Below are positions 7,175-14,573 of a DNA stretch of 14,573 bases, one piece after another (the stretch's first letter is position 1; each line of letters begins with the position of its first letter). Source of the DNA: JBFWWW01 sp050245975 (GTDB lineage: Bacteria > Pseudomonadota > Alphaproteobacteria > Rhizobiales > Hyphomicrobiaceae). The DNA lies in the NCBI GenBank assembly GCA_050245975.1, contig JBFWWW010000089.1:1-14573 (forward strand), given 5' to 3'. Under the pieces are notes generated by a model, which saw only the letters and a program-made list of their open reading frames with translations, did no database searches and had not been told where the DNA came from. Both the position numbers and the translations under genes were made by a program.

Positions 7175-8446
7175 ATGAAGGCACTCAAAGGCGTCCGTAT
7201 TCTCGACTTCACGCATGTGCAGTCGGGTCCTACCTGCACGCAGCTTCTGGCCTGGTTCGGCGCCGACGTGATCAAGGTCGAGCGTCCCGGCGTCGGCGAC
7301 ATCACGCGTGGCCAGCTGCAGGACATCCCGAACGTGGACAGTCTCTATTTCACGATGCTGAACCACAACAAGCGGTCGATCACGATCGACAGCAAGAACA
7401 AGAAGGGCATGGAAATTCTCGAGCGCCTCGTGAAGGACTGCGACGTGCTCGTGGAGAATTTCGCGCCGGGTGCGCTGGACCGCATGGGTCTTACATGGGA
7501 GCGCATTCAGGAGCTCAACCCGCGCATGATCTATGCGTCCGTAAAAGGGTTCGGCCCTGGTCCGTACGAGGACTGCAAGGTCTACGAGAACGTCGCCCAG
7601 TGTACGGGCGGCTCGGCTTCGACGACGGGGTTCCGCGACGGTCCGCCGCTGGTGACGGGCGCGCAGATCGGCGACAGCGGCACGGGGCTGCATCTCGCGC
7701 TCGGAATCGTGACGGCGCTCTACCACCGCACTCACAGCGGCAAGGGACAGCGGGTCACCTGCGCCATGCAGGACAGCGTGCTCAATCTGACGCGCGTGAA
7801 AATGCGCGACCAGCAGCGCCTCGCGCATGGGCCGCTCAAGGAATACAGCCAGTACGGCGAAGGCATCCCGTTCGGCGACGCCACACCGCGCGCGGGCAAT
7901 GACTCCGGTGGTGGACAGCCAGGCCGCATCCTGAAGTGCAAGGGCTGGGAGACCGATCCCAACGCTTACATCTACTTCATCACGCAGGCCCCTGTGTGGG
8001 AGGCCATCTGCGACGTGATCGGCGAGCCGGACTGGAAGACGCATGCGGATTACGCCAAGCCCGCCGCGCGCCTGCCCCGGCTCAACCAGATCTTCGCGCG
8101 CATCGAACAGTGGACCATGACCAAGACGAAGTTCGAGGCCATGGACATCCTGAACAAGTACGACATCCCGTGCGGTCCGATCCTGTCGATGAAGGAACTG
8201 GCCGAGGACAACTCCCTGCGCGCCACCGGCACCATGGTCGAGGTCGATCATCCGACGCGCGGCAAGTACCTGTCGGTCGGCAATCCGATCAAGCTTTCGG
8301 ACAGCGCGGCCGATGTGCGCCGCTCGCCACTGCTGGGCGAGCACACCGAGGAGGTCCTGCGCGAGCTGGGCTATTCGGCCGACGAGATTGCCACGCTTAA
8401 GGATTCCGGTGCCACGGCCGCAATCAAGCGCGCCGCTGCCGAATAA
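7175..8446 (+). CDS. frc: Formyl-CoA:oxalate CoA-transferase
   Basis: This 423-residue class III CoA-transferase (CaiB/BaiF family) moves CoA from formyl-CoA to oxalate, giving formate and the oxalyl-CoA used by Oxc. The Oxalobacter enzyme has 428 residues. The N-terminus LKGVRILDFTHVQSGPTCTQ includes Gln16, matching the active-site Gln17 of that enzyme. Asp167 in TGAQIGDSGTG aligns with its catalytic Asp169, which forms the acyl-enzyme anhydride. The glycine loop is SGGGQPG (244-250), where Oxalobacter has GGGGQ, so the first glycine is serine. The ATG at 7175 has GGGGAG a few bases upstream. The next gene starts 20 bases after its stop. The two-domain interlocked fold implies a dimer in the cytosol. 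Assignment is strong from motifs and the oxc partner. Confidence 0.95.
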   Translation: MKALKGVRILDFTHVQSGPTCTQLLAWFGADVIKVERPGVGDITRGQLQDIPNVDSLYFTMLNHNKRSITIDSKNKKGMEILERLVKDCDVLVENFAPGALDRMGLTWERIQELNPRMIYASVKGFGPGPYEDCKVYENVAQCTGGSASTTGFRDGPPLVTGAQIGDSGTGLHLALGIVTALYHRTHSGKGQRVTCAMQDSVLNLTRVKMRDQQRLAHGPLKEYSQYGEGIPFGDATPRAGNDSGGGQPGRILKCKGWETDPNAYIYFITQAPVWEAICDVIGEPDWKTHADYAKPAARLPRLNQIFARIEQWTMTKTKFEAMDILNKYDIPCGPILSMKELAEDNSLRATGTMVEVDHPTRGKYLSVGNPIKLSDSAADVRRSPLLGEHTEEVLRELGYSADEIATLKDSGATAAIKRAAAE

Positions 8447-8466
8447 CCTCCTGAGGAGAACCTGAG

Positions 8467-9402
8467 ATGCGTATCGTCGTCCACGGTCAGGATGCGTTCG
8501 GCAAGGCGGTGCTCGAAAAGCTTCTCGCGCGCGGCGAGAATGTCGTCGCCGTCTTCTGTGCGCCCGACAAGGCGGGCAAGGCGCGAGATCCTCTTGCAGT
8601 CTTCGCCGAAGAGAAGAAGCTTCCGCTGCACCAGCCGAAGTCCTGGAAAACGCCGGAAGCACTCGCGCTTATGAAGTCTTGCGACGCCGACCTTTGCGTC
8701 ATGGCCTACGTGACGCTGTTCGTGCCGCAGCCCGTGCTCGACACGCCAAAGCTCGGCACGATCCAGTACCATCCATCGCTGCTGCCGCTGCATCGCGGAC
8801 CGTCCTCGATCAACTGGCCCATAGCGATGGGACGCAAGGAGACGGGGCTAACGATCTTCTGGCCTGACGAGGGACTCGATGAAGGCCCCGTCCTATTGCA
8901 GAAGAAAGTCGAGATCGGCCCCGACGAGACGTTGGGAGACGTCTACTTCAAGAAGCTCTTCCCGATCGGCGTCGATGCGATGATGGAGGCTGTCGACCTC
9001 GTGCGTGCCGGAAAGGCGCCGCGTGTTGCTCAGGACAATTCAAAAGCGACCTACGAGAGCTGGTTCAAAAAGGACCTTGCCGAGATCGATTGGTCGAAGC
9101 CGGCGGGCGATGTCTACAACCTCATCCGCGCCGTCAATCCTGCTCCGGGCGCCTGGAGCACGATCAAGGGTCAGAAGGTCGACATCTTCGATAGCGCGCG
9201 GGGTGGCGGCAGCGGCAAGCCTGGTGAAATCCTTTCGATCGACGATGCCGGCATGATGGTCGCTGCGGGCGGTGGCGGCATTCTTGTCAAGCGCGTGCGC
9301 GCCCCGGGAGGCCAGAAAATTGCGGCACGCGAGTGGGCCGCCGCGGCCGGCGTGAAAGCCGGAGATGCATTCGACAAGCCCGCGCCCAAAGCCACCGCCT
9401 AA
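8467..9402 (+). CDS. Formyltransferase resembling the 10-formyl-THF dehydrogenase hydrolase domain
   Basis: This 311-residue protein has an N-terminal formyltransferase domain (about 1-180) and a C-terminal formyl_trans_C-like domain (about 205-300), the layout of methionyl-tRNA formyltransferase and of the N-terminal 10-formyl-THF hydrolase domain of ALDH1L1. Its sequence is closer to the latter: GQDAFG near the start, then QYHPSLLPLHRGPSSINWP (100-118) and FWPDEGLDEGPVLLQK (131-146). Catalytic His102 and Asp138 are present. The third catalytic position, Asn in tRNA formyltransferases and Ile in ALDH1L1, is Gln100. It is unlikely to be the housekeeping fmt, because it sits inside the oxalate operon. 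Its likely substrate is a formyl carrier: 10-formyl-THF (hydrolysis or transfer) or perhaps formyl-CoA. The exact reaction is not determinable here. A GAGGAGA ribosome site precedes the ATG. Confidence 0.8.
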   Translation: MRIVVHGQDAFGKAVLEKLLARGENVVAVFCAPDKAGKARDPLAVFAEEKKLPLHQPKSWKTPEALALMKSCDADLCVMAYVTLFVPQPVLDTPKLGTIQYHPSLLPLHRGPSSINWPIAMGRKETGLTIFWPDEGLDEGPVLLQKKVEIGPDETLGDVYFKKLFPIGVDAMMEAVDLVRAGKAPRVAQDNSKATYESWFKKDLAEIDWSKPAGDVYNLIRAVNPAPGAWSTIKGQKVDIFDSARGGGSGKPGEILSIDDAGMMVAAGGGGILVKRVRAPGGQKIAAREWAAAAGVKAGDAFDKPAPKATA

Positions 9403-9438
9403 TCAGACCAATTTTGCGTTGCCGCAGGAGAGACGTTC

Positions 9439-11115
9439 ATGGCCGTCAAGACCGACATCGAGATCGCCCGCGAAGCGAAGATGAAGCCGATCACCGAAGT
9501 CGGCAAGAAGATAGGCATTCCGGCCGAGTCGCTTCTCAACTACGGACCGACCAAGGCGAAGGTGGCGTTCGATTTCATCAATTCGGTACAGAAGAACAAG
9601 GACGGCAAGCTGATCCTGGTGACGGCCATCAGCCCCACGCCCGCGGGTGAAGGCAAAACAACGACGACTGTCGGTCTGGGCGATGGCCTCAATTTCATCG
9701 GCAAGAAGGCGATGAGCTGCCTGCGCGAGCCCTCGCTCGGTCCGTGCTTCGGCATGAAGGGCGGTGCGGCCGGAGGCGGCCATGCGCAGGTCGTCCCGAT
9801 GGAAGACATCAACCTGCATTTCACCGGCGATTTTCATGCCATCACGTCGGCGCACAACCTGCTGTCGGCCTTGATCGACAACCACATCTACTGGGGCAAT
9901 GGCCAGGGAATCGATGCGCGCCGGGTTTCCTGGAAGCGCGTCATGGACATGAACGATCGCGCGCTGCGTTCGATCGTCAATTCCCTTGGCGGTGTCGCCA
10001 ACGGCTTTCCTCGGGAGGACGGATTCGACATCACGGTCGCTTCGGAGGTCATGGCGATTTTCTGCCTCGCGACCGACCTCAAGGATCTCGAACGCCGCAT
10101 CGGCAACATCGTCATCGGATATACGCGGGACCGCAAACCGGTGAAGGCGCGCGACGTCAAGGGCGATGGCGCCATGACGGTGCTGCTCAAGGACGCGTTG
10201 ATGCCCAACCTCGTGCAGACGCTCGAGAACAACCCTGTCTTCATCCACGGCGGTCCTTTCGCCAACATCGCACACGGTTGCAACTCCGTGCTGGCAACGA
10301 AGACCGCGCTCAAGCTCGCCGACTACGTGGTGACCGAAGCGGGTTTTGGAGCCGACCTGGGTGCCGAGAAGTTTTTCGATATCAAGTGCCGCAAGGCAGG
10401 ACTGTCTCCCTCCGCCGTGGTGATCGTCGCAACTGTGCGCGCGCTCAAGATGCATGGCGGCGTCGCCAAAGATGATCTCAAGGCCGAGAATGCGGCCGCG
10501 GTCGCCAAGGGATGCGACAACCTCAAGCGCCATATCGAGAATGTCCGCAAGTTCGGCGTGCCTGCAGTCGTCGCCATCAACCGCTTCATCACCGATACCG
10601 ATGCAGAGGTGAAGGAAGTGATGAACGCGGCCGAGAGCATGGGGACAAAGGCGTTCCTGTGCACGCACTGGTCGGACGGGGGCAAGGGCACCGAGCACCT
10701 TGCGCGCCACGTTGTCGACATGTGCGACACCGGCAAGGCCGACTTCAAGCCGCTCTATCCCGACGCCATGCCGCTCCGGGACAAGGTCAAGACGATCGCC
10801 ACGGAAATCTATCGCGCGGCGGATATCGCCTGTGACGCCTCGGTTGAGGCGCGGTTCAAGGAGCTGCAGGACGGCGGATACGGCAACTTCCCGGTCTGCA
10901 TGGCCAAGACGCAGTATTCGTTCTCGACCGATCCCAACAAGCGCGGTGCGCCGACCGGCCACATCGTGCCGATAAGGGAGCTGCGTCTGTCGGCCGGTGC
11001 CGAGTTCATCGTGGTGATCACGGGTGAAATCATGACCATGCCCGGGCTGCCGCGGGTGCCGAGCGCCGACTCGATCCGGCTCAACGAGCGCGGCCAGATC
11101 GAGGGTCTGTTCTGA
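9439..11115 (+). CDS. fhs: Formate--tetrahydrofolate ligase
   Basis: This 558-residue ATP-dependent ligase joins formate to tetrahydrofolate to make 10-formyl-THF, feeding C1 units to purines, methylene-THF and serine. The length equals that of the family (about 555-560; called FtfL in methylotrophs). The P-loop is PTPAGEGKTTTTVGLGDGL (67-85). It is followed by the signature REPSLGPCFGMKGGAAGGGH and EDINLHFTGDFHAI, and the C-terminal motif ITGEIMTMPGLPRVPSAD. All family blocks look intact. The ATG at 9439 is preceded by GGAGAG. It follows the formyltransferase by 36 bases on the same strand. Here it probably captures formate released by Frc, so that oxalate serves as carbon source and not only as an energy source. 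It ends 29 bases before the convergent malic enzyme gene. Confidence 0.96.
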   Translation: MAVKTDIEIAREAKMKPITEVGKKIGIPAESLLNYGPTKAKVAFDFINSVQKNKDGKLILVTAISPTPAGEGKTTTTVGLGDGLNFIGKKAMSCLREPSLGPCFGMKGGAAGGGHAQVVPMEDINLHFTGDFHAITSAHNLLSALIDNHIYWGNGQGIDARRVSWKRVMDMNDRALRSIVNSLGGVANGFPREDGFDITVASEVMAIFCLATDLKDLERRIGNIVIGYTRDRKPVKARDVKGDGAMTVLLKDALMPNLVQTLENNPVFIHGGPFANIAHGCNSVLATKTALKLADYVVTEAGFGADLGAEKFFDIKCRKAGLSPSAVVIVATVRALKMHGGVAKDDLKAENAAAVAKGCDNLKRHIENVRKFGVPAVVAINRFITDTDAEVKEVMNAAESMGTKAFLCTHWSDGGKGTEHLARHVVDMCDTGKADFKPLYPDAMPLRDKVKTIATEIYRAADIACDASVEARFKELQDGGYGNFPVCMAKTQYSFSTDPNKRGAPTGHIVPIRELRLSAGAEFIVVITGEIMTMPGLPRVPSADSIRLNERGQIEGLF

Positions 11116-11118
11116 TCC

Positions 11119-11146
11119 GCCCTGCTGGCTTCGCCCTGCCGGCTTC
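11119..11146. repeat. Tandem 14-base repeat at the fhs/malic-enzyme junction
   Basis: GCCCTGCTGGCTTC (11119-11132) is followed directly by GCCCTGCCGGCTTC (11133-11146), one mismatch apart. It fills the convergent gap and touches the stop codon of the malic enzyme gene. No hairpin with a T-run is visible, so it is not an obvious terminator. It probably reflects a small local duplication. Confidence 0.5.
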
Positions 11147-13448
11147 AGGCTTGCCGCGCGGCCTCGCCTCGCCGCGCGGCGTCGACCACGGCGATTGCCG
11201 ACATGTTGACCAGTCCGCGCACGGTCACGGACGGCGTGACGATGTGAACGGGTCGTGCCGCGCCAAGCAGGATCGGCCCGAGCGCAACGGCGCCGGAGAC
11301 CACCTTCAGCAGATTGAAGGCGATATTGGCGGCGTCCAGACTCGGCATGATCAGCAGGTTCGCCGCGCCCTTGAGCCGGGAATTGGGAAAGATCTCGTCG
11401 CGGATAAAGGGTGAGAGCGCCGCATCGGCATGCATTTCGCCCTCGACCTCGAGGTCGGGACTGCGTTGCGACAGAATACGCAACACGTCGCGCATCTTGC
11501 GCGCGCTCTTTGTATCCTCCGAACCGAAATTGGAGTGCGAGACGAGCGCGACCTTTGGCTCGATGCCGAACCGTCGCACTTCCTCCGCAGCCATCAGCGT
11601 GATTTCAGCAAGGTGATCGGCGTCCGGGTCATAGGCGACATAGGTGTCGGCCATGAACAGCGTCCCTGAAGGCAGGATCACGCCGGACAGGGTAGCGAAG
11701 CCGCGGGCGCCCGGCCTGCGGCCGATCACCTCCGCCACGTGTCGGAGCTGGGTGTGATAACGCCCGACGGCGCCACAGATCATGGCGTCCGCATCGCCGC
11801 GCCGCACGAGCAGGCCGCCGACAACCGTTGATCCGTTACGCACCACGCGGCGGGCATGCGAGGGGGAAACGCCTCGCCGCTCGACGAGACGGTGATATTC
11901 GTCGGCGAGCTCCGACATCAGCTTCTCGGTTTCATGGTCGAAGATGTCGAAATCCTTGTCCGGCCGGAAGCGGAGACCAAGATGCGGCAGCATGCGCACG
12001 ATGCTCTCGCGTCGGCCGATGAGAATCGGTCGAGCGATGCGTTCGGCAACGAGCTGCTGCGCAGCCTGGAGCACATAGGGGTGGTCGCCCTCGGCGAACA
12101 CGAGGCGCTTGAGCGGCTGATCCGGCGCTGCGCGTGCAGCGTCGAAGACCGGCTTCATCAGAAAGCCTGAGCGGTAGACGAAACCCGACAGCCTTTCCTT
12201 GTAAGCATGGAAATCCGCAATGGGTCGGGTCGCCACGCCGCTGTCCATGGCGGCTTTCGCGACGGCAGGCGCGATTTCCGTTATGAGCCGCGGATCGAAC
12301 GGCTTGGGGAGAATGTATTCAGGGCCGAAGACGAACGTTTCCTCGCGGTAGGCCGCCAGCACCACGTCGGAGGCCTCGCTTTCGGCAATCCCGGCGAGGG
12401 CCGTAACGGCAGCCTTCTTCATTTCCTCGTTGATCGTCGTGGCGCCGACGTCCAACGCGCCGCGGAAGATGAAGGGAAAGCACAGGACATTGTTGATCTG
12501 GTTCGGGTAGTCGGTCCGACCCGAGGCGATGATGGCGTCCGGCCGCACCGCCTTGACGTCCTCGGGCAGAATTTCCGGTGTTGGATTTGCCAGGGCGAAG
12601 ATCAGCGGCTTTGGCGCCATCGACGCTGCCATCTCGCGGCTGACTATCCTGCCGGCGGACAGGCCGAGGAAAATGTCGGCGCCGGCGATGATCTCTGCCA
12701 GCGAGCGGGCCTTCGTATCCTGCGCGAAGGGCTCCTTGTAGGGATCCATCAGCTCCGTGCGGCCCTTGTAGACGACCCCCTTGATATCGGAGATCCACAC
12801 GTTCTCACGGCGAAGGCCCAGAGTGACGAGAAGATTGAGACAAGCGAGCGCAGCGGCGCCGGCACCCGAGGCCACCAGCTTCACGTCGGGCAGAGATTTG
12901 CCGACAAGCTTCAGACCGTTGAGTATTCCCGCTGCGACGACGATGGCGGTGCCGTGCTGATCGTCGTGGAAGACGGGGATTTTCATCCGTGCCTTGAGGC
13001 GCTGCTCGATCTCGAAGCACTCCGGCGCCTTGATGTCCTCGAGGTTGATGCCGCCGAATGTGGGTTCAAGCCGGGCAACGGCCTCGACGAAAGGGTCGAC
13101 CTCGCGTTCGGCGATCTCGATGTCGAAGACGTCGATGCCCGCGAATTTCTTGAACAGCACGGCCTTGCCTTCCATGACCGGCTTGGCGGCCATGGGCCCG
13201 ATGTCGCCAAGGCCAAGGACGGCTGTTCCATTTGAGATCACGCCGACGAGGTTGCCGCGCGCCGTCAGGCGCGAGACCGTCGAGGGGTCGTTGTGGATGG
13301 CTTCGCAGGCATAGGCGACCCCTGGGGAGTAGGCGAGCGCAAGGTCCGTCTGGTTGGCCAGCGGCTTCGTTGCGGCAATTGCAATCTTTCCGGGCGGATC
13401 GGCCTCATGGTAGTCGAGCGCACTCTTTTTGCTGTCGATCTGGGCCAT
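11145..13448 (-). CDS. maeB: NADP-type malic enzyme with C-terminal phosphotransacetylase-like domain
   Basis: This 767-residue cytosolic enzyme decarboxylates malate to pyruvate with NAD(P) reduction, supplying pyruvate for growth on C4 or C1-derived acids. The malic domain holds YSPGVAYAC (40-48), GNLVGVISNGTAVLGLGDIG (65-84), Lys95 in the GKAVLFKKFAGID block, and metal-site residues around LEDIKAPECFEIE (136-148) and FHDDQHGT (160-167, with Asp162 and Asp163). The dinucleotide-binding ASGAGAAALA lies at about 193-202. From about 445 to the end is a phosphotransacetylase-like domain with DPDADHLAEITLMAAEEVRR (608-627) and SHSNFGS (637-643); in this family it is regulatory (acetyl-CoA sensing) and not catalytic. 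Length matches MaeB and rhizobial Dme/Tme (about 760-770). NAD versus NADP preference is not settled by sequence. Start at 13448, with AGGGTGGAA upstream. It is transcribed alone, divergent from the E1-like gene. Confidence 0.95.
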   Translation of the reverse strand: MAQIDSKKSALDYHEADPPGKIAIAATKPLANQTDLALAYSPGVAYACEAIHNDPSTVSRLTARGNLVGVISNGTAVLGLGDIGPMAAKPVMEGKAVLFKKFAGIDVFDIEIAEREVDPFVEAVARLEPTFGGINLEDIKAPECFEIEQRLKARMKIPVFHDDQHGTAIVVAAGILNGLKLVGKSLPDVKLVASGAGAAALACLNLLVTLGLRRENVWISDIKGVVYKGRTELMDPYKEPFAQDTKARSLAEIIAGADIFLGLSAGRIVSREMAASMAPKPLIFALANPTPEILPEDVKAVRPDAIIASGRTDYPNQINNVLCFPFIFRGALDVGATTINEEMKKAAVTALAGIAESEASDVVLAAYREETFVFGPEYILPKPFDPRLITEIAPAVAKAAMDSGVATRPIADFHAYKERLSGFVYRSGFLMKPVFDAARAAPDQPLKRLVFAEGDHPYVLQAAQQLVAERIARPILIGRRESIVRMLPHLGLRFRPDKDFDIFDHETEKLMSELADEYHRLVERRGVSPSHARRVVRNGSTVVGGLLVRRGDADAMICGAVGRYHTQLRHVAEVIGRRPGARGFATLSGVILPSGTLFMADTYVAYDPDADHLAEITLMAAEEVRRFGIEPKVALVSHSNFGSEDTKSARKMRDVLRILSQRSPDLEVEGEMHADAALSPFIRDEIFPNSRLKGAANLLIMPSLDAANIAFNLLKVVSGAVALGPILLGAARPVHIVTPSVTVRGLVNMSAIAVVDAARRGEAARQA

Positions 13449-13603
13449 TGTTCCACCCTGCAGGAGTCCGTTTGACCCAGAGGTTGCACGGCAACCGGGG
13501 TTTTGGCCAGTCCATGCAGCGATGGACCGCCGCCACGTCTTGCATCCCGGGGGAGAAGGCCTCTACTGTGCCGGCGATCTGCACGTTCGGGAAAACGACA
13601 AGA
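13449..13603. promoter_or_regulatory. Divergent promoter region between malic enzyme and E1-like genes
   Basis: This 155-base gap contains two inverted repeats: GGTTGC-acg-GCAACC (13482-13496, perfect 6-base arms) and GTCCAT-6-ATGGAC (13510-13527, perfect arms). Either could be an operator for the divergent pair. The frame of the E1-like gene is open through part of this region from 13514, so its true start could lie further left. I see no confident sigma-70 promoter and no copy of the TGGTATACCA operator. Confidence 0.45.
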
Positions 13604-14573
13604 ATGAATGAACGGCTTGGCGCGGTGGCCGGCTCCCACATCGGGACACATGAGGCCGATCTTGCCATCGCGGGCGATCCAGGAGCACTCGAAGCCTGCC
13701 TTGCTGCATTCGCGGGACATGGGCTGGCGCTCGACAGCCTTTTGGCCGACGCCGGTCCCGGCGGTGTGGCGCTGGCCGACGCCTACCGGACGCGGGGCTT
13801 CCTGAAGGCGCGCCTCGACCCGCTGGGTCTGTCCGAGCCCCCCGACGTCGCGGAGCTCGATCCCGCGCTCTACGGCCTCAAGACCGATGCGGCATCGCGT
13901 CTCGCGACTGCCCTCGAGGCTGCCTACTGCGGTCCGATCGGGTGGGAAATCTGCCACGTCCATGATCGCGAATGCCGCCTCTGGCTCCAGGCGCAGGCGG
14001 AGGACATGGGGGCGCACCTTCCAACCGATGCGGACCGCGAGCGTATCCTCGACATTCTCATTGCCGCTTCGGCATTCGAGACCGGTCTGTCATCCCGAAT
14101 TCCGGGCGGCAAGCTTTTCGGCCTCGGCGGGGCCGAGAGCTTCAATGTGCTGCTGGAGACGCTTCTGGCGCACAGCGCTGCCCACGGTATCGCTTCGGTG
14201 GTCATCGGCGGCATGCACCGCGGCCGCTTCAATCTGCTGGCCAATATTTGCGGCAAGCCTTTGCCGACGCTGGTGGCCGAAATCCTCGGTGCGCCTGCGG
14301 TGCCGTCAGGCCTGGGCGTGTCTTCCGACGTCTCCTATCACCTCGGATATTCCGGGACGCGGACGATCGACGGTCATGCGTTGAAATTCACCGTGCTGGC
14401 GCACCCCTCGCACCTCCAGATTGTGCCGGTCATGGCCCAGGGCCAGGTGCGCGCGCGCCAGGCTCGGCGTGGCGAGTCGGGCAAGCGGATGGTGCTCCCC
14501 CTGTTGCTGCACACCGACGCCAGCTTTGCGGGCCAGGGGCTGGTGGCCGAGATGTTCCAGCTCTCTCGCCTGA
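13604..14573 (+). CDS. 2-oxoglutarate dehydrogenase E1-like protein, N-terminally short (3' end outside window)
   Basis: This gene is open to the window edge, with 323 codons visible. It belongs to the SucA-type 2-oxoacid dehydrogenase E1 family, thiamine-dependent decarboxylases of 2-oxoacids. Recognisable blocks are LFGLGGAESF (171-180), MHRGRFNLLANICGKPLP (204-221), SYHLGYSG (244-251), HPSHLQIV (267-274), GQVRARQ (280-286) and LLHTDASFAGQGLVAE (301-316). His205 and His246 match the AHRGR and YH histidines of E. coli SucA. Several consensus positions differ: HTDA for HGDA, AHPSH for FNPSH, SDVSYH for GDVKYH. The HRG block comes about 55 residues earlier than in E. coli SucA, and the usual N-terminal E2-binding segment is not seen. 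This suggests a divergent paralogue, not the housekeeping E1. Start choice is uncertain: ATG 13604, GTG 13568 (after GGGGGAGAAGG) or ATG 13514. Confidence 0.8.
   Translation, partial: MNERLGAVAGSHIGTHEADLAIAGDPGALEACLAAFAGHGLALDSLLADAGPGGVALADAYRTRGFLKARLDPLGLSEPPDVAELDPALYGLKTDAASRLATALEAAYCGPIGWEICHVHDRECRLWLQAQAEDMGAHLPTDADRERILDILIAASAFETGLSSRIPGGKLFGLGGAESFNVLLETLLAHSAAHGIASVVIGGMHRGRFNLLANICGKPLPTLVAEILGAPAVPSGLGVSSDVSYHLGYSGTRTIDGHALKFTVLAHPSHLQIVPVMAQGQVRARQARRGESGKRMVLPLLLHTDASFAGQGLVAEMFQLSRL

Noticed and set aside
8447..8466. CTCC-TGA-GGAG palindrome in the frc/formyltransferase gap as a translational switch
   Set aside because: Only four base pairs with a three-base loop, and GGAG is simply the ribosome binding site. 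Too weak to claim regulation.
6452..8662. Long open frame of 736 codons on the minus strand
   Set aside because: It lies antisense to oxc, frc and the formyltransferase, which have clear family motifs. Its translation is rich in Arg, Asp, His and Ala with no recognisable domain, typical of a shadow frame in GC-rich DNA.
12207..13235. Plus-strand open frame of 342 codons
   Set aside because: It is antisense to the malic enzyme gene, whose motifs are complete; it shows no protein-like features of its own.

Overview
The window is GC-rich bacterial chromosomal DNA with dense, short-gapped genes. The mix of genes points to an alphaproteobacterium, probably of the Hyphomicrobiales: a fused malic enzyme/phosphotransacetylase of rhizobial type, an FCD-type GntR regulator, a TctABC-type transporter, oxalate genes joined to formate--tetrahydrofolate ligase, and a TerC/YjbE protein. 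The lineage is inferred from gene content, not from a marker gene. I see no tRNA, rRNA, CRISPR array, insertion sequence or other sign of mobility.

Layout. Positions 1-326 hold no supported gene, but carry an orphan copy of an operator-like 15-mer and a small hairpin. A TerC-family membrane protein (327-1106, +) converges on a minus-strand tripartite tricarboxylate transporter operon in the order tctA-tctC-tctB (4375 down to 1129). A 322-base divergent promoter region (4376-4697) separates it from a plus-strand operon: FCD/GntR regulator, oxalyl-CoA decarboxylase (oxc), formyl-CoA:oxalate CoA-transferase (frc), a formyltransferase resembling the hydrolase domain of 10-formyl-THF dehydrogenase, and formate--THF ligase (fhs), ending at 11115. 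This converges on a minus-strand NADP-malic enzyme with a C-terminal phosphotransacetylase-like domain (13448-11145). Divergent from that is the start of a 2-oxoglutarate dehydrogenase E1-like protein that runs off the right edge.

How the genes fit together. Frc loads CoA from formyl-CoA onto oxalate. Oxc decarboxylates oxalyl-CoA back to formyl-CoA and CO2. The net products are formate and CO2. Fhs then activates formate onto tetrahydrofolate for C1 assimilation. The formyltransferase between frc and fhs acts on some formyl carrier at this junction, and its exact reaction is the main open question. The TctABC transporter shares the divergent promoter region, so it is a strong candidate for uptake of oxalate or a related acid. 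Two near-identical operator-like sites lie between the transporter and the catabolic operon, and the exact copy at the left edge suggests a further regulon member there. The most interesting candidate system is this integrated oxalate unit: TTT-type uptake, an FCD regulator, the Frc/Oxc cycle, and a formyl-to-folate module.
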